From Chryseobacterium gleum (GTDB lineage: Bacteria; Bacteroidota; Bacteroidia; Flavobacteriales_D; Sanyastnellaceae), in assembly GCA_945878635.1 (NCBI GenBank), contig CAMCTV010000008.1:1-35760 (forward strand): a DNA stretch of 35,760 nucleotides, read 5' to 3'. This document shows positions 8,566 to 17,730 of the stretch, piece after piece. Below the pieces are notes generated by a model that made no database searches, was not told the origin of the DNA, and saw only the letters and a program-made list of their open reading frames with translations. The stretch's first letter is position 1, and every line of letters begins with the position of its first letter. Both the position numbers and the translations under genes were made by a program.

Positions 8566-10813
8566 AATCATTGCAGTTTTTGTTTTTCTTGGTTTGGTTG
8601 CGCAAGCTCAAATCATCCCCATGCCGATTAAGCAGTATGTTCCTGTGAAGGATCAATTGGAACTGCTGGATGGACAATGGGCCATTTGGACGGAGGAGCA
8701 GTTCTTGAATGAGGCCGAGATATTGGCTCAACAAATACGCATTCACCGTGATTTTGAGCCCAAAGTAAATGTTTGGAATGGTAAGGACGAAGTGAAGGGT
8801 GTGTTGTTGTCAAAGACGGCATCAATGATGGCAACGGAGGCCTATAAATTGGAGGTTGACAAACACAAAGCGAAAGTCAAAGCATCTTCTGCGGAGGGTT
8901 TGTTGCATGGGGTTTTTTCTTTGGTACAAATGATACCATTGAAAAAAGGTATAGAAGATATTGGGTTTTCATGGGACGCTTGGGTGATTGAAGATGAACC
9001 GCATTTCAAGCACCGTGGATTGCTCTTGGATTGCGGCCGCCATTTTATGAGTGCAGATAAAATCAAGGAGACGCTCAGCACCATGGCTTTATACAAGTTG
9101 AATGTTTTTCATTGGCATTTAACAGAAGATCAAGGTTGGCGAATTGAGATTAAGAAATATCCAGCCTTGACCAAAGTTGGTGCCTATCGCAACGTGAATG
9201 GTCAATCATACGGTGGGTTTTATACGCAAGATGAAATAAAGGATATTGTTCAATTCGCTAACCGGCTGCACATAACCATTATTCCTGAAATAGAGCTGCC
9301 CGGACACAGTGTTGCCGCCATTGCCTCTTATCCATGGTTGAGTTGTACAGGAAAACAAATTCCGGTGGAAACCGAATGGGGGGTTTTTAAAGATATTTAT
9401 TGCGCGGGTAACGATCAAACCATTCAATTCATTAAAGATGTATTGGATGAAGTGGTGTCTTTGTTTCCCTCACCCTATATTCATATTGGAGGAGATGAAG
9501 CACCAAAGGTGAGATGGGAAAATTGTTCTAAATGTCAAAAGAGAATAAAGGATGAGCATTTGAACAATGAAGCAGAACTGCAAACTTGGATGATTGAGGA
9601 GGTGGCCAAGCATCTCAAAGCAAAAGGAAAAGACATTATCGGTTGGGATGAAATACTTGAAGGAGGTATTCCTTCGGGAGCAGTTATTCAATCTTGGAGA
9701 GGCATGCAAGGCGGATTGGATGCAGCCCAACACGATCACGCGGTTGTCATGTCGCCCACGAGTCATTGCTACTTGGACTATGGTTTGGATGGAATCGACA
9801 CCAAGAAAGTATATGAGTTTGATCCTATTCCCAGTGAGTTGGCATTGGATAAGCATCACCTGATTTTAGGCGCAGAGGGAAACATGTGGACAGAGCGTGC
9901 GCCAGAGAATGAAGTTACAAGTAAGATTTTTCCAAGATTGATAGCATTGTCTGAGGTCCTTTGGAGTTATCCTGCAAAAAGAGATTATCAGGAGTTTGAA
10001 GGGAGGTTAAAAAGGTCATTCCAACTTCTAGATAAGAGGAAAGTGAAGTATGGTTTTGTGACAACCCCTGTTCAATTTGTATCCGGTATCGACGGGGAAG
10101 TATTGTGGGTGGATGTTCAAAAACAACAAGAGGACTTAAAGTTGTTTTATACAACAACACTTTTCGATTCCAATTCCATTGAAGAGGTGAAGGAAGTGTT
10201 GGAGATCAATGAGCCTATAGAAATTAAAAGGGGAGAGAAAATCAATTTGAAGGTGGGAATGAAATCCCAGGGAAGTGAGCAGACGAAATGGGAGACCAAG
10301 ATTTACGCCAATCATCTGGCGTTGGGAAAGGAAATTGAATTGAACTATACCCCAAGCAATGCATACTTAGGTGGTGGTTCCAAGGGATTGGTCAATGGCT
10401 GTTTGGGCAGCGATAACTTCAGAGATGGCTATTGGCAAGCTGTTCAAGGCAAAGACATGGAAATGGTCATTGACTTGGGTAAGGTTGAAAGCATCACTGA
10501 ATTGACAACGCGCTGGTTTCATTATGCCAACGCTTGGATATTTCGACCTGAGTCGGTGTCTTATTATACGTCAATGGATAAAAACAACTGGCAGTTGCTC
10601 AAGACGGATGAAACAGGTAAAAGAACAGAAGCCAATGCGTCTGGAGAATTTCCTATATTCTCTAAATGCATGGCTGAAGATTCCACGCCGTATGGCTTTT
10701 TTATGGGGCGTTATATTAAAGTCAAAGCAACATCTATTGGGAAATGTCCAGATTGGCATGACGCTCCTGGTGAGCCCAGTTGGTTGTTCATAGACGAGGT
10801 TATTGTTCGATGA
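8552..10813 (+). CDS. Family 20 beta-N-acetylhexosaminidase, exported
   Basis: The ATG at 8552 is chosen because it gives a clean signal peptide (MRRVRIIAVFVFLGLVAQA, cleavage before Q). An upstream in-frame TTG at 8534 would spoil it. The product is 753 residues. A GH20b N-terminal domain precedes the TIM barrel (HFKHRGLLLDCGRHFM, NVFHWHLTEDQGWRIEIKKY). The catalytic Asp-Glu pair is D315-E316 in HIGGDEAPK, followed by GWDEILEGG, QSWRG and GNMWTE. GH20 enzymes release terminal GlcNAc or GalNAc by substrate-assisted catalysis. The last 150 or so residues (DMEMVIDLGKVESITELTTR) resemble an F5/8 (discoidin-like) carbohydrate-binding domain. No T9SS tail is visible, so the enzyme is probably periplasmic. 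Chitooligosaccharide or peptidoglycan/glycan recycling is a plausible use. Confidence 0.93.
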   Translation: MRRVRIIAVFVFLGLVAQAQIIPMPIKQYVPVKDQLELLDGQWAIWTEEQFLNEAEILAQQIRIHRDFEPKVNVWNGKDEVKGVLLSKTASMMATEAYKLEVDKHKAKVKASSAEGLLHGVFSLVQMIPLKKGIEDIGFSWDAWVIEDEPHFKHRGLLLDCGRHFMSADKIKETLSTMALYKLNVFHWHLTEDQGWRIEIKKYPALTKVGAYRNVNGQSYGGFYTQDEIKDIVQFANRLHITIIPEIELPGHSVAAIASYPWLSCTGKQIPVETEWGVFKDIYCAGNDQTIQFIKDVLDEVVSLFPSPYIHIGGDEAPKVRWENCSKCQKRIKDEHLNNEAELQTWMIEEVAKHLKAKGKDIIGWDEILEGGIPSGAVIQSWRGMQGGLDAAQHDHAVVMSPTSHCYLDYGLDGIDTKKVYEFDPIPSELALDKHHLILGAEGNMWTERAPENEVTSKIFPRLIALSEVLWSYPAKRDYQEFEGRLKRSFQLLDKRKVKYGFVTTPVQFVSGIDGEVLWVDVQKQQEDLKLFYTTTLFDSNSIEEVKEVLEINEPIEIKRGEKINLKVGMKSQGSEQTKWETKIYANHLALGKEIELNYTPSNAYLGGGSKGLVNGCLGSDNFRDGYWQAVQGKDMEMVIDLGKVESITELTTRWFHYANAWIFRPESVSYYTSMDKNNWQLLKTDETGKRTEANASGEFPIFSKCMAEDSTPYGFFMGRYIKVKATSIGKCPDWHDAPGEPSWLFIDEVIVR

Positions 10814-10841
10814 AAAGAGTTTGTTTGTCGTTCATAGCAGA

Positions 10842-10934
10842 TTAAAGAGAATCCGCTGGCCCATTGATTGTGATGGTGAATTCATTGGGTTTATTCCACT
10901 GTCCATAAATTTGGTGGAGGATGGTATTAATATT
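10842..10934 (-). other. Possible gene relic in the GH20-metK gap (weak)
   Basis: The 183-base gap between the hexosaminidase and metK has a 30-codon minus-strand stretch ending in TAA at 10842 that reads like a protein tail (QIYGQWNKPNEFTITINGP). It has no start codon or upstream frame: an in-frame stop precedes it. It could be a decayed C-terminus or chance. The rest of the gap holds the metK promoter. Confidence 0.2.
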
Positions 10935-10968
10935 TTATTGCCAAAAACAATTGCTTCAAAACCTTAAT

Positions 10969-10976
10969 TATATTTG
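10969..10976 (+). promoter_or_regulatory. Bacteroidota -7 box for metK
   Basis: TATATTTG matches TAnnTTTG exactly and ends 20 bases before the metK ATG, giving a leader of about 17 bases. A TTGC at 10951-10954 is a poorly spaced -33 candidate. The leader is too short for a SAM riboswitch downstream of this start point. Confidence 0.55.
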
Positions 10977-10996
10977 TAAATATTAAATCATATAAA

Positions 10997-12262
10997 ATGT
11001 CATATTTCTTTACTTCAGAGTCCGTTTCAGAAGGACATCCAGATAAAGTGGCCGACCAAATATCGGATGCACTGATTGATCACTTTTTAGCTTTTGACGC
11101 ACAATCCAAAGTGGCATGCGAGACTTTGGTAACCACTGGACAAGTGATTTTGGCTGGTGAAGTAAAATCCAAAACGTATTTGGATGTTCAAAGTATCACC
11201 AGAGATGTGATCAAAGAGATTGGTTACACCAAGAGTGAGTACATGTTTGAGTCCAACTCTTGTGGAGTTTTATCAGCCATCCACGAGCAATCACCAGATA
11301 TCAATCAAGGTGTGGAGCGCACCAAGAAGGAAGATCAAGGAGCAGGCGACCAAGGAATGATGTTTGGCTACGCCTCCAATGAAACAGATAATTTTATGCC
11401 TCTTCCATTGGAATTGGCGCACATGCTACTTAGAGAATTGGCAGTCATTCGTAAAGAAGGCAAGTTGATGAAGTATTTGCGTCCGGATGCCAAAAGTCAG
11501 GTGACCATTGAATATTCCGATGACCACAAGGCCTTGGGAATAACGGCCATTGTCATCTCTACCCAGCATGACGATTTTGATAAAGATGATAAAAAGATGT
11601 TGGCCAAAATCAAAAAGGATGTTCAAGATGTTTTGATTCCACGTGTGATGAAGCAATGTCCTGCCCGCGTTCAAAAGTTGTTTAAATCCCAGTATGCGTT
11701 GCATGTTAACCCCACTGGTAAATTCGTTATTGGTGGTCCGCATGGTGATACAGGATTAACAGGAAGAAAAATTATTGTAGATACCTACGGAGGAAAAGGA
11801 GCACACGGTGGCGGTGCATTTTCTGGAAAGGATCCAAGCAAGGTGGATAGAAGTGCTGCCTATGCCACTAGGCATATTGCACGCAATTTGGTGTCTGCCG
11901 GTGTTTGCGATGAAGCGTTGGTGCAGGTAGCATATGCCATCGGTGTTGCGGATCCTGTTGGTTTATATGTCAATACATATGGAACGTCAAAAGTAAAAAT
12001 GACGGATGGTGAATTGGCCAATGCCATTCTGAAAATGAAAGAATGTAGTTTGCGCCCATACCAAATAGAGCAACGTTTTAAGTTGCGAACGCCCATTTAC
12101 AGTGAGACTGCTGCCTATGGACACATGGGAAGAAAGTCTGAAGTAAAATCAAAGACTTTTGTAGACGGAAGTGGAAAGTCAAAAACAATGAAAGTAGAAC
12201 TTTTCCCTTGGGAGAAAGACAACTTGGTTGGGCTTTTCAAAAAGACATTCAAAGTAAAATAA
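10997..12262 (+). CDS. metK: S-adenosylmethionine synthetase
   Basis: This 421-residue enzyme makes S-adenosylmethionine from methionine and ATP in the cytosol. Family motifs are intact: the ATP-binding [18 protein letters not shown] (His14), the [12 protein letters not shown] hexapeptide region, [14 protein letters not shown] (from 246), and the phosphate-binding [19 protein letters not shown]. The length is slightly above the E. coli enzyme, as is usual for Bacteroidota. It appears to be a single-gene transcript with its own -7 box and a strong terminator directly after the stop codon. Confidence 0.98.
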   Translation: MSYFFTSESVSEGHPDKVADQISDALIDHFLAFDAQSKVACETLVTTGQVILAGEVKSKTYLDVQSITRDVIKEIGYTKSEYMFESNSCGVLSAIHEQSPDINQGVERTKKEDQGAGDQGMMFGYASNETDNFMPLPLELAHMLLRELAVIRKEGKLMKYLRPDAKSQVTIEYSDDHKALGITAIVISTQHDDFDKDDKKMLAKIKKDVQDVLIPRVMKQCPARVQKLFKSQYALHVNPTGKFVIGGPHGDTGLTGRKIIVDTYGGKGAHGGGAFSGKDPSKVDRSAAYATRHIARNLVSAGVCDEALVQVAYAIGVADPVGLYVNTYGTSKVKMTDGELANAILKMKECSLRPYQIEQRFKLRTPIYSETAAYGHMGRKSEVKSKTFVDGSGKSKTMKVELFPWEKDNLVGLFKKTFKVK

Positions 12263-12265
12263 TTG

Positions 12266-12290
12266 AAAGCGCCGCAAGGCGCTTTTTTTA
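12266..12290 (+). terminator. metK rho-independent terminator
   Basis: A perfect 8-bp GC-rich stem (AAAGCGCC, 12266-12273, with GGCGCTTT, 12278-12285) is closed by a GCAA (GNRA-type) tetraloop and followed by a run of T. It begins four bases after the metK stop codon. Confidence 0.9.
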
Positions 12291-12304
12291 TGACCATGGT
12301 TTTA

Positions 12305-12333
12305 TTGAAGTAGAAGTTATTTTCATAATTTAG
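12305..12333 (+). promoter_or_regulatory. Promoter of the haloperoxidase gene, start codon abutting
   Basis: TTG (12305-12307), an 18-base spacer and TAATTTAG (12326-12333) match the TTG-N17-23-TAnnTTTG pattern with one mismatch in the -7 box. The ATG at 12338 begins five bases after the box, so initiation at the usual distance would give an almost leaderless mRNA. Confidence 0.45.
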
Positions 12334-12337
12334 TGAT

Positions 12338-15300
12338 ATGAAAATCCCGATCAAATGTTTGCTGCTGAGTTTAATCTTTGTATTGAACTTGGAGCAATTG
12401 TCATCGCAGACGAGTGTCCCTTATCAATGGACAGAAGCCATGTTGACGGCAATCAGAAATGATTTTGCTCGTCCACCCATGACTGCAAGAAACTTGCAGC
12501 ATTTTTCAATGGCCATGTATGACGCTTGGGCAGCCTATGATGACGATGCAGCTACCTTGTTTTTGGGTAAGACCTTCAATGGTTTTACTTGTCCCTATTC
12601 AGGAATTCTTCAACCAGATGATAAAGCAAGTGCTCAAAATATGGCGATGAGCTACGCGGCTTATCGAATAATCAGGAATCGATATCTGAACTCTCCCGGA
12701 TGGGGCACGGTGACGTTGACTTATTTGACAACCCTAATGGGTGAGTTGGGATACGACATTAATTTCTCCTCCGTGGATTATACTACAGGAAATCCAGCAG
12801 CTTTGGGGAATTATATTGCCGCGCGCATCATTAGCTATGGAAATGGTGATGGCTCCAATCAGTTGATGAATTATGCCAATCAATATTATACGCCGCTTAA
12901 TCCATCGCTTTTTCCCACCTTACCTGGCACGAGTGGGATAATCGATGTTAATCGTTGGCAACCACTTAGCTTGAGTGTTTTCATCGATCAAAACGGCAAT
13001 TTGTTATCCGGAGCACCACCTTTCATGGGGCCCGAATGGGGGAATGTGAAGCCTTTTGCTATGGATTCGCAGGACCTATCAGTCATGCAACGCGATGGTT
13101 ACAATTGGAATGTTTATCATGATCCAGGACCATTTCCTGAAATGGGAGAAACTGGCGAGGGAATCAATGATCTTTTCAAGTGGAATTTTGCATTGGTAGC
13201 CCAGTGGGGAGCGCATCTGGATCCTGGTGACGAAGAGATTATAGACATCTCTCCCAAGAGCATTGGTAATGCCACCCTGCCACAAACCTTCTCAGAGCAA
13301 TTGGACTTTTATGATTTTGAAAATGGTGGTGACAATGGAACAGGACATGAGGTCAATCCCATCACAGGATTGCCCTATGAAGAACAGTTGGTTTACCGCG
13401 GGGATTACACAAGGGTATTGGCAGAATTTTGGGCGGATGGTCCAAGTTCCGAAACGCCACCAGGTCATTGGTTTAAGATTTTAAATTATGTCATCAATGA
13501 GATGAATGGCACCTTCATTTGGGAGGGAAATGAAGAAGTGAATGAAACTGAGTTTTGCGTACGTGCATATCTAACACTTGGCGGAGCCATGCATGATGCC
13601 GCTATATCGGCATGGGGTATTAAAGGTTATTATGACGGTGTACGTCCCATTTCGGCCATCCGATACATGGCTGAAAAAGGTCAATCATCCGATGCCAATT
13701 TGCCCAATTATGATACAGATGGTTTTCCTTTGATTCCTGGTTTCTCGGAATTGGTTCAGCCAGGTGATCCATTGGCTGGCGCGGACAATGAAAATGTCAA
13801 TAAGGTGAAGATCTATTCTTGGAATGGTCCTGAACTCATCAGTGATCCCAATGTAGATATGGCCGGTGTGGGCTGGATCTTGGCCGAGAAGTGGTACCCC
13901 TATCAAAGGCCGACTTTTGTTTCTCCTCCATTTGCAGGATACGTTTCTGGTCACTCTACCTATTCCAGAGCTGCTGCCGATGTCATGACGGCCATTACAG
14001 GCAGTCAATATTTTCCGGGAGGGATGGGGACTTTTGATGCACCCATGAACCAGTATTTGGTTTTTGAAGAAGGGCCCAGCATGAATATCCAATTGCAATG
14101 GTCAACGTATCAAGATGCCAGTGATCAATGCAGTTTGTCTAGAATATGGGGAGGAATTCACCCCCCTATGGATGATATTGCGGGTCGCAAGGTCGGAACG
14201 GAAGTAGCTTTAGATGCCATCAATAAGGCAGATGGATTGTGGTCAGACACTTTGCCGAAAGTTTTAGTTTTAGATTGTCCACCTTTTGTCAATGACTTTT
14301 TATGTCAGGACACCTTGGATATTGTTGCTCATTTTGATCAACCCATGTCCACCAATTGGGGACCAAATTTGGATTTTGTCAATGGTGATTTGTCTTCAGA
14401 TATAACTTATGTGGATGTCAATTGGATCAATGACAGCACCTATCGTTGGCGTTTTGTTGTACAAGATAACAATCATGTGGTTGACAATATTGACGTTAAA
14501 ATCATGGGAGCTGCCAATGTTGGTGGGGTAATTCAGCGAATCAAATACGGTAATGACATTTTTGTTATCGATACAGAGAATCCCTCCGTAATCAGTTTTA
14601 ATACCAACCTGAGCGTTATCAATGAATCTGTTGTGGCCTCTAATGCATTTGAAATGCAATTCGATTTTAGTGAGCCCGTTCAAAGCATTACTCCAACCAC
14701 ATCAAGCAATTCCTCGTCTTTGTTCAATGTTACTACAATGGTTCAAGGTGAAGAATCGGCAACCATACAAATGGCTTTTCAAATGTTGGATTTGAATGAA
14801 GAATTTCAATCCCCTTCATTTGTGCTTCAAGGTTTTCAAGATGTGGCAGGAAACGAGATGATCATTCTGGATACCGTTTTGTGGTCAACCATCATTGATA
14901 CCAAAGCGCCAACTTTGACCAGCTGGAGTCTCAACACCACTTTATTGAATGAAAGCAATGCAGGCGGTACATGGCTTGTTCAGACTCAGTTTGATGAGCC
15001 AATGTCCAATGCCATAGATCCGATGATTCTTTTGCCGGCACCCATGGATCTTACCCCATTGAGTCAGCAGTGGTTGGACATGTTGAATTATGAATGGGCT
15101 TTTCTAATCAATGACAACAATGTTAATCAAACCGATTTGTTATTGAGCACAACAAGTGCAACTGATCTTTATGGAAATATCATCGATACCACTGTTTTTG
15201 AAGAGTTCATTCAGTGGGAGATGAATCCATGGTTGGAGGTATTGGGTTGTACCGATAGCACAGCATGTAATTTTGACATTTTAGCTAATACAGACAATGG

Positions 15301-15637
15301 TGCTTGTATTCTTCCGTTTTCACCATGTGATGATGGGGATTCGTTGACAGTAAATGACCAAATTCAATCAGATTGCAATTGCGCAGGCCAAATTGTTCAG
15401 ATGATTGAAGAGCAAAGTGTCCCATTTTTAGTTTATCCCAATCCGACATCGGATTTTCTGAATATTGTTGCCACTGGGAAGGTGTCGATTTTTGATGTTA
15501 AAGGTCGGGTTTTGTTTGCTGAATTCGTCAATGGACGGACTGTAGTGGATGTTCAAGAATGGGCTTCGGGCAAATATTTGGTAAAGACCAATTTTGCAGA
15601 GTATTCATGGATAAAATCCAGTATTTCTGTGAAATGA
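12338..15637 (+). CDS. Secreted vanadium-dependent haloperoxidase-like (PAP2 superfamily) protein with type A T9SS tail
   Basis: This 1099-residue protein has a signal peptide (MKIPIKCLLLSLIFVLNLEQ). Residues about 30-640 form a PAP2/haloperoxidase domain. The vanadate-site signature is complete: K429 x6 R436-P (KGYYDGVRP), S537-G538-H539 (VSGHS), and S601-R602 x5 H608 (SRIWGGIH). This matches the KX6RP / PSGH / SRX5H pattern of vanadium haloperoxidases except for Val before SGH. Two Ig-like modules follow (about 740-960), then one cysteine-rich GCTDSTACNFD unit (from 969) like the repeats of the first gene. From about 1030 comes a type A T9SS sorting tail (VYPNPTSDFLNI ... GKYLVK). Haloperoxidases oxidise halides with H2O2, and the same fold also occurs in acid phosphatases. 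The halide, if any, cannot be told from sequence. Confidence 0.88.
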   Translation: MKIPIKCLLLSLIFVLNLEQLSSQTSVPYQWTEAMLTAIRNDFARPPMTARNLQHFSMAMYDAWAAYDDDAATLFLGKTFNGFTCPYSGILQPDDKASAQNMAMSYAAYRIIRNRYLNSPGWGTVTLTYLTTLMGELGYDINFSSVDYTTGNPAALGNYIAARIISYGNGDGSNQLMNYANQYYTPLNPSLFPTLPGTSGIIDVNRWQPLSLSVFIDQNGNLLSGAPPFMGPEWGNVKPFAMDSQDLSVMQRDGYNWNVYHDPGPFPEMGETGEGINDLFKWNFALVAQWGAHLDPGDEEIIDISPKSIGNATLPQTFSEQLDFYDFENGGDNGTGHEVNPITGLPYEEQLVYRGDYTRVLAEFWADGPSSETPPGHWFKILNYVINEMNGTFIWEGNEEVNETEFCVRAYLTLGGAMHDAAISAWGIKGYYDGVRPISAIRYMAEKGQSSDANLPNYDTDGFPLIPGFSELVQPGDPLAGADNENVNKVKIYSWNGPELISDPNVDMAGVGWILAEKWYPYQRPTFVSPPFAGYVSGHSTYSRAAADVMTAITGSQYFPGGMGTFDAPMNQYLVFEEGPSMNIQLQWSTYQDASDQCSLSRIWGGIHPPMDDIAGRKVGTEVALDAINKADGLWSDTLPKVLVLDCPPFVNDFLCQDTLDIVAHFDQPMSTNWGPNLDFVNGDLSSDITYVDVNWINDSTYRWRFVVQDNNHVVDNIDVKIMGAANVGGVIQRIKYGNDIFVIDTENPSVISFNTNLSVINESVVASNAFEMQFDFSEPVQSITPTTSSNSSSLFNVTTMVQGEESATIQMAFQMLDLNEEFQSPSFVLQGFQDVAGNEMIILDTVLWSTIIDTKAPTLTSWSLNTTLLNESNAGGTWLVQTQFDEPMSNAIDPMILLPAPMDLTPLSQQWLDMLNYEWAFLINDNNVNQTDLLLSTTSATDLYGNIIDTTVFEEFIQWEMNPWLEVLGCTDSTACNFDILANTDNGACILPFSPCDDGDSLTVNDQIQSDCNCAGQIVQMIEEQSVPFLVYPNPTSDFLNIVATGKVSIFDVKGRVLFAEFVNGRTVVDVQEWASGKYLVKTNFAEYSWIKSSISVK

Positions 15638-15687
15638 TAGCATTGTCTTAACACATTATCAAAGCATTGAAATCATCTTTGAAAGCT

Positions 15688-17730
15688 ATGGAGAAAAGGG
15701 TTATAAGTGTTCAAAGAGAATTATCATGGCTTCAGTTTAACGAAAGAGTATTGTTTGAAGCATCGGATGTGAAGAATCCTTTGGTTTCAAGGGTCCATTT
15801 CTTGGGTATTTTTTCTAGCAATTTGGATGAATTTTTCAAGGTGCGAATTGCATCTTTGAATCGAGAGCTCAAAGCATTAAGAGGAAAAAAGGGCAATCCA
15901 TTGGATATTATCCATGATAGGGTGATGGAACTGCAATGGGAGTTTGATCGAATTTTTGAAAACACCAAGAAAGCTTTGGCCAAAGTAGGTGTTCATTTTA
16001 AGAATGAGCGTCAATTGTCGGCCTCTCAGAAGTTGTATGTGGATCATTATTTTGATGATGAAATCCGACACCACATTATCCCCATTTTGATGTCTTCTGC
16101 TATGCCACTTCCCCCGCTCAAAGACAATGCATTGTATCTGGTGGTGGATGTGGTATTAAAAGACAAAGCAAGAAAGGTATTTGCCTTGATTGAAGTTCCA
16201 GATTCTATTGGGAGATGGGTGGTGTTGCCATCTGAGAAAGGAGAAAAGCATGTGATGTTTCTTGAAGATGTCATTCGCTACAACTTGAAGAAAATATTTT
16301 CCATTTATTCCATAGCCTCTGTAAAAGCTTATGATGTTAAGGTAGTGCGGGATGCGGAGTATGAGATTGAAAATGATTTCTCCAAAAGTGTTTTTGATAA
16401 AATATCCAAGAGTATACAACAGCGGAGCAAAGGGGACTATGTGCGAATCAATTTTGATCATGAAATTCCGGAGGATTTGTTGCATTTGTTGCTGATCAAA
16501 ACAAAAATAAAGAATCCACAGAACATTATTCCTGGAGGTCGTTACCACAATAAGAAAGACCTTTTGAGCTTTCCAGATTTTGGTAATCCAGACTGGGTTT
16601 ATCCCAAGCTGAAGAGTCTATCTCATCCGGCATTCAAAAAGTCCATCAACATATTGGATACCTTCAATAAAAAGGATGTCCTTCTGCAGTTCCCCTATCA
16701 GCGCTTCTCTCACATTTTGGATTTGCTAAGGGCTGCAGCCATTGATCCTCAAGTCCGCACCATACGCATTTCAATGTATCGCATTGCCCATGATTCGCAC
16801 ATTTTGCACGCATTGATTAATGCTGCAAAGAATGGTAAGAAAGTGATCGCTTTGGTTGAGGTTCAGGCCCGTTTTGATGAAGCCCACAATTTGGAAATCA
16901 CTAAAATGTTGCAAGCGTCAGGGGTGAAAGTGATTCCAGGTATCCCAGGCTTGAAAGTTCACTGTAAGGTTTTTCAAATTAGTCGCAAAATCAATGGCCG
17001 GACTGTGCGCATTACACACGTTGGGACAGGTAATTTTCATGAAAAAACAGCGCGGATATATTCCGATACTTCATTGTTGACCACCAACTTGGATTTAGGA
17101 AGAGAGGTGCGTAGTTTGTTTCATTTTTTTGAAGCCAATTTCCATCGTCCTCAATTCAGGCACTTGGTAGTATCCCCCTTTAATACACGTAGAAAACTCA
17201 TTGATTGGATTAGTGATGAAATCAAAGAGGCTAAGAAAGGTAAACAGGCATTGGTTGTTATTAAAGTCAATAATCTTGTAGATGAAGGGATCATCAAGAA
17301 GTTATTGGAAGCCGCTGAGAATGGGGTAGAAGTAAAGCTGGTAGTGCGCGGAGTATGTTTGCTCCAGCCTGTTTCAGAGAATCAAAAGAAGAACATCAGT
17401 ATGCGCAGCATATTGGGTAGATACTTGGAGCACAGTCGTGTTTTTCTCTTTGGTATTGGTAAGCGTGAACGTATATTTATTGGTAGTGCTGATATGATGG
17501 TTCGGAACTTGGATTACCGAATTGAAGTTCTAGCCCCTATTCAAGATCCAGAATTGCGAGTTGAGCTCAAAACTTGGCTGAACTTGCAGTTTGATCCTTT
17601 GGCTAAGGCAAGGTGTTTGGAATCTGATCGCATGAATCAATTGGTTTGTAGTGTGATTCAATCTAAATCCTTTGATACGCAAGAAAGGTATTACCAAAAT
17701 CTACTTGAAAAATCAGATTTGAATAAATGA
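15688..17730 (+). CDS. ppk1: Polyphosphate kinase 1
   Basis: The product has 680 residues from the ATG at 15688. An in-frame TTG at 15667 would add seven residues and is less likely. It polymerises the ATP gamma-phosphate into inorganic polyphosphate, reversibly. Visible are the N-terminal RELSWLQFNERVLFEA motif, the phosphohistidine candidate H425 in GLKVHCKVF, and H444 in THVGTGNFHEKTARIYSD. The spacing of 19 equals that between His435 and His454 of the E. coli enzyme. GSADMMVRNLDYRIEVL lies near the C-terminus. The stop overlaps the exopolyphosphatase start by four bases (ATGA). It is the first gene of the ppk1-ppx-olsF unit. Confidence 0.96.
   Translation: MEKRVISVQRELSWLQFNERVLFEASDVKNPLVSRVHFLGIFSSNLDEFFKVRIASLNRELKALRGKKGNPLDIIHDRVMELQWEFDRIFENTKKALAKVGVHFKNERQLSASQKLYVDHYFDDEIRHHIIPILMSSAMPLPPLKDNALYLVVDVVLKDKARKVFALIEVPDSIGRWVVLPSEKGEKHVMFLEDVIRYNLKKIFSIYSIASVKAYDVKVVRDAEYEIENDFSKSVFDKISKSIQQRSKGDYVRINFDHEIPEDLLHLLLIKTKIKNPQNIIPGGRYHNKKDLLSFPDFGNPDWVYPKLKSLSHPAFKKSINILDTFNKKDVLLQFPYQRFSHILDLLRAAAIDPQVRTIRISMYRIAHDSHILHALINAAKNGKKVIALVEVQARFDEAHNLEITKMLQASGVKVIPGIPGLKVHCKVFQISRKINGRTVRITHVGTGNFHEKTARIYSDTSLLTTNLDLGREVRSLFHFFEANFHRPQFRHLVVSPFNTRRKLIDWISDEIKEAKKGKQALVVIKVNNLVDEGIIKKLLEAAENGVEVKLVVRGVCLLQPVSENQKKNISMRSILGRYLEHSRVFLFGIGKRERIFIGSADMMVRNLDYRIEVLAPIQDPELRVELKTWLNLQFDPLAKARCLESDRMNQLVCSVIQSKSFDTQERYYQNLLEKSDLNK

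Noticed and set aside
10811-10846. Eleven-codon frame MKRVCLSFIAD overlapping the hexosaminidase stop
   Set aside because: It is too short, has no conserved feature and stops at once. It is best explained by chance.
10814-10996. SAM riboswitch upstream of metK
   Set aside because: The gap is short, the likely transcription start leaves a leader of about 17 bases, and I see no multi-stem structure or conserved riboswitch core.
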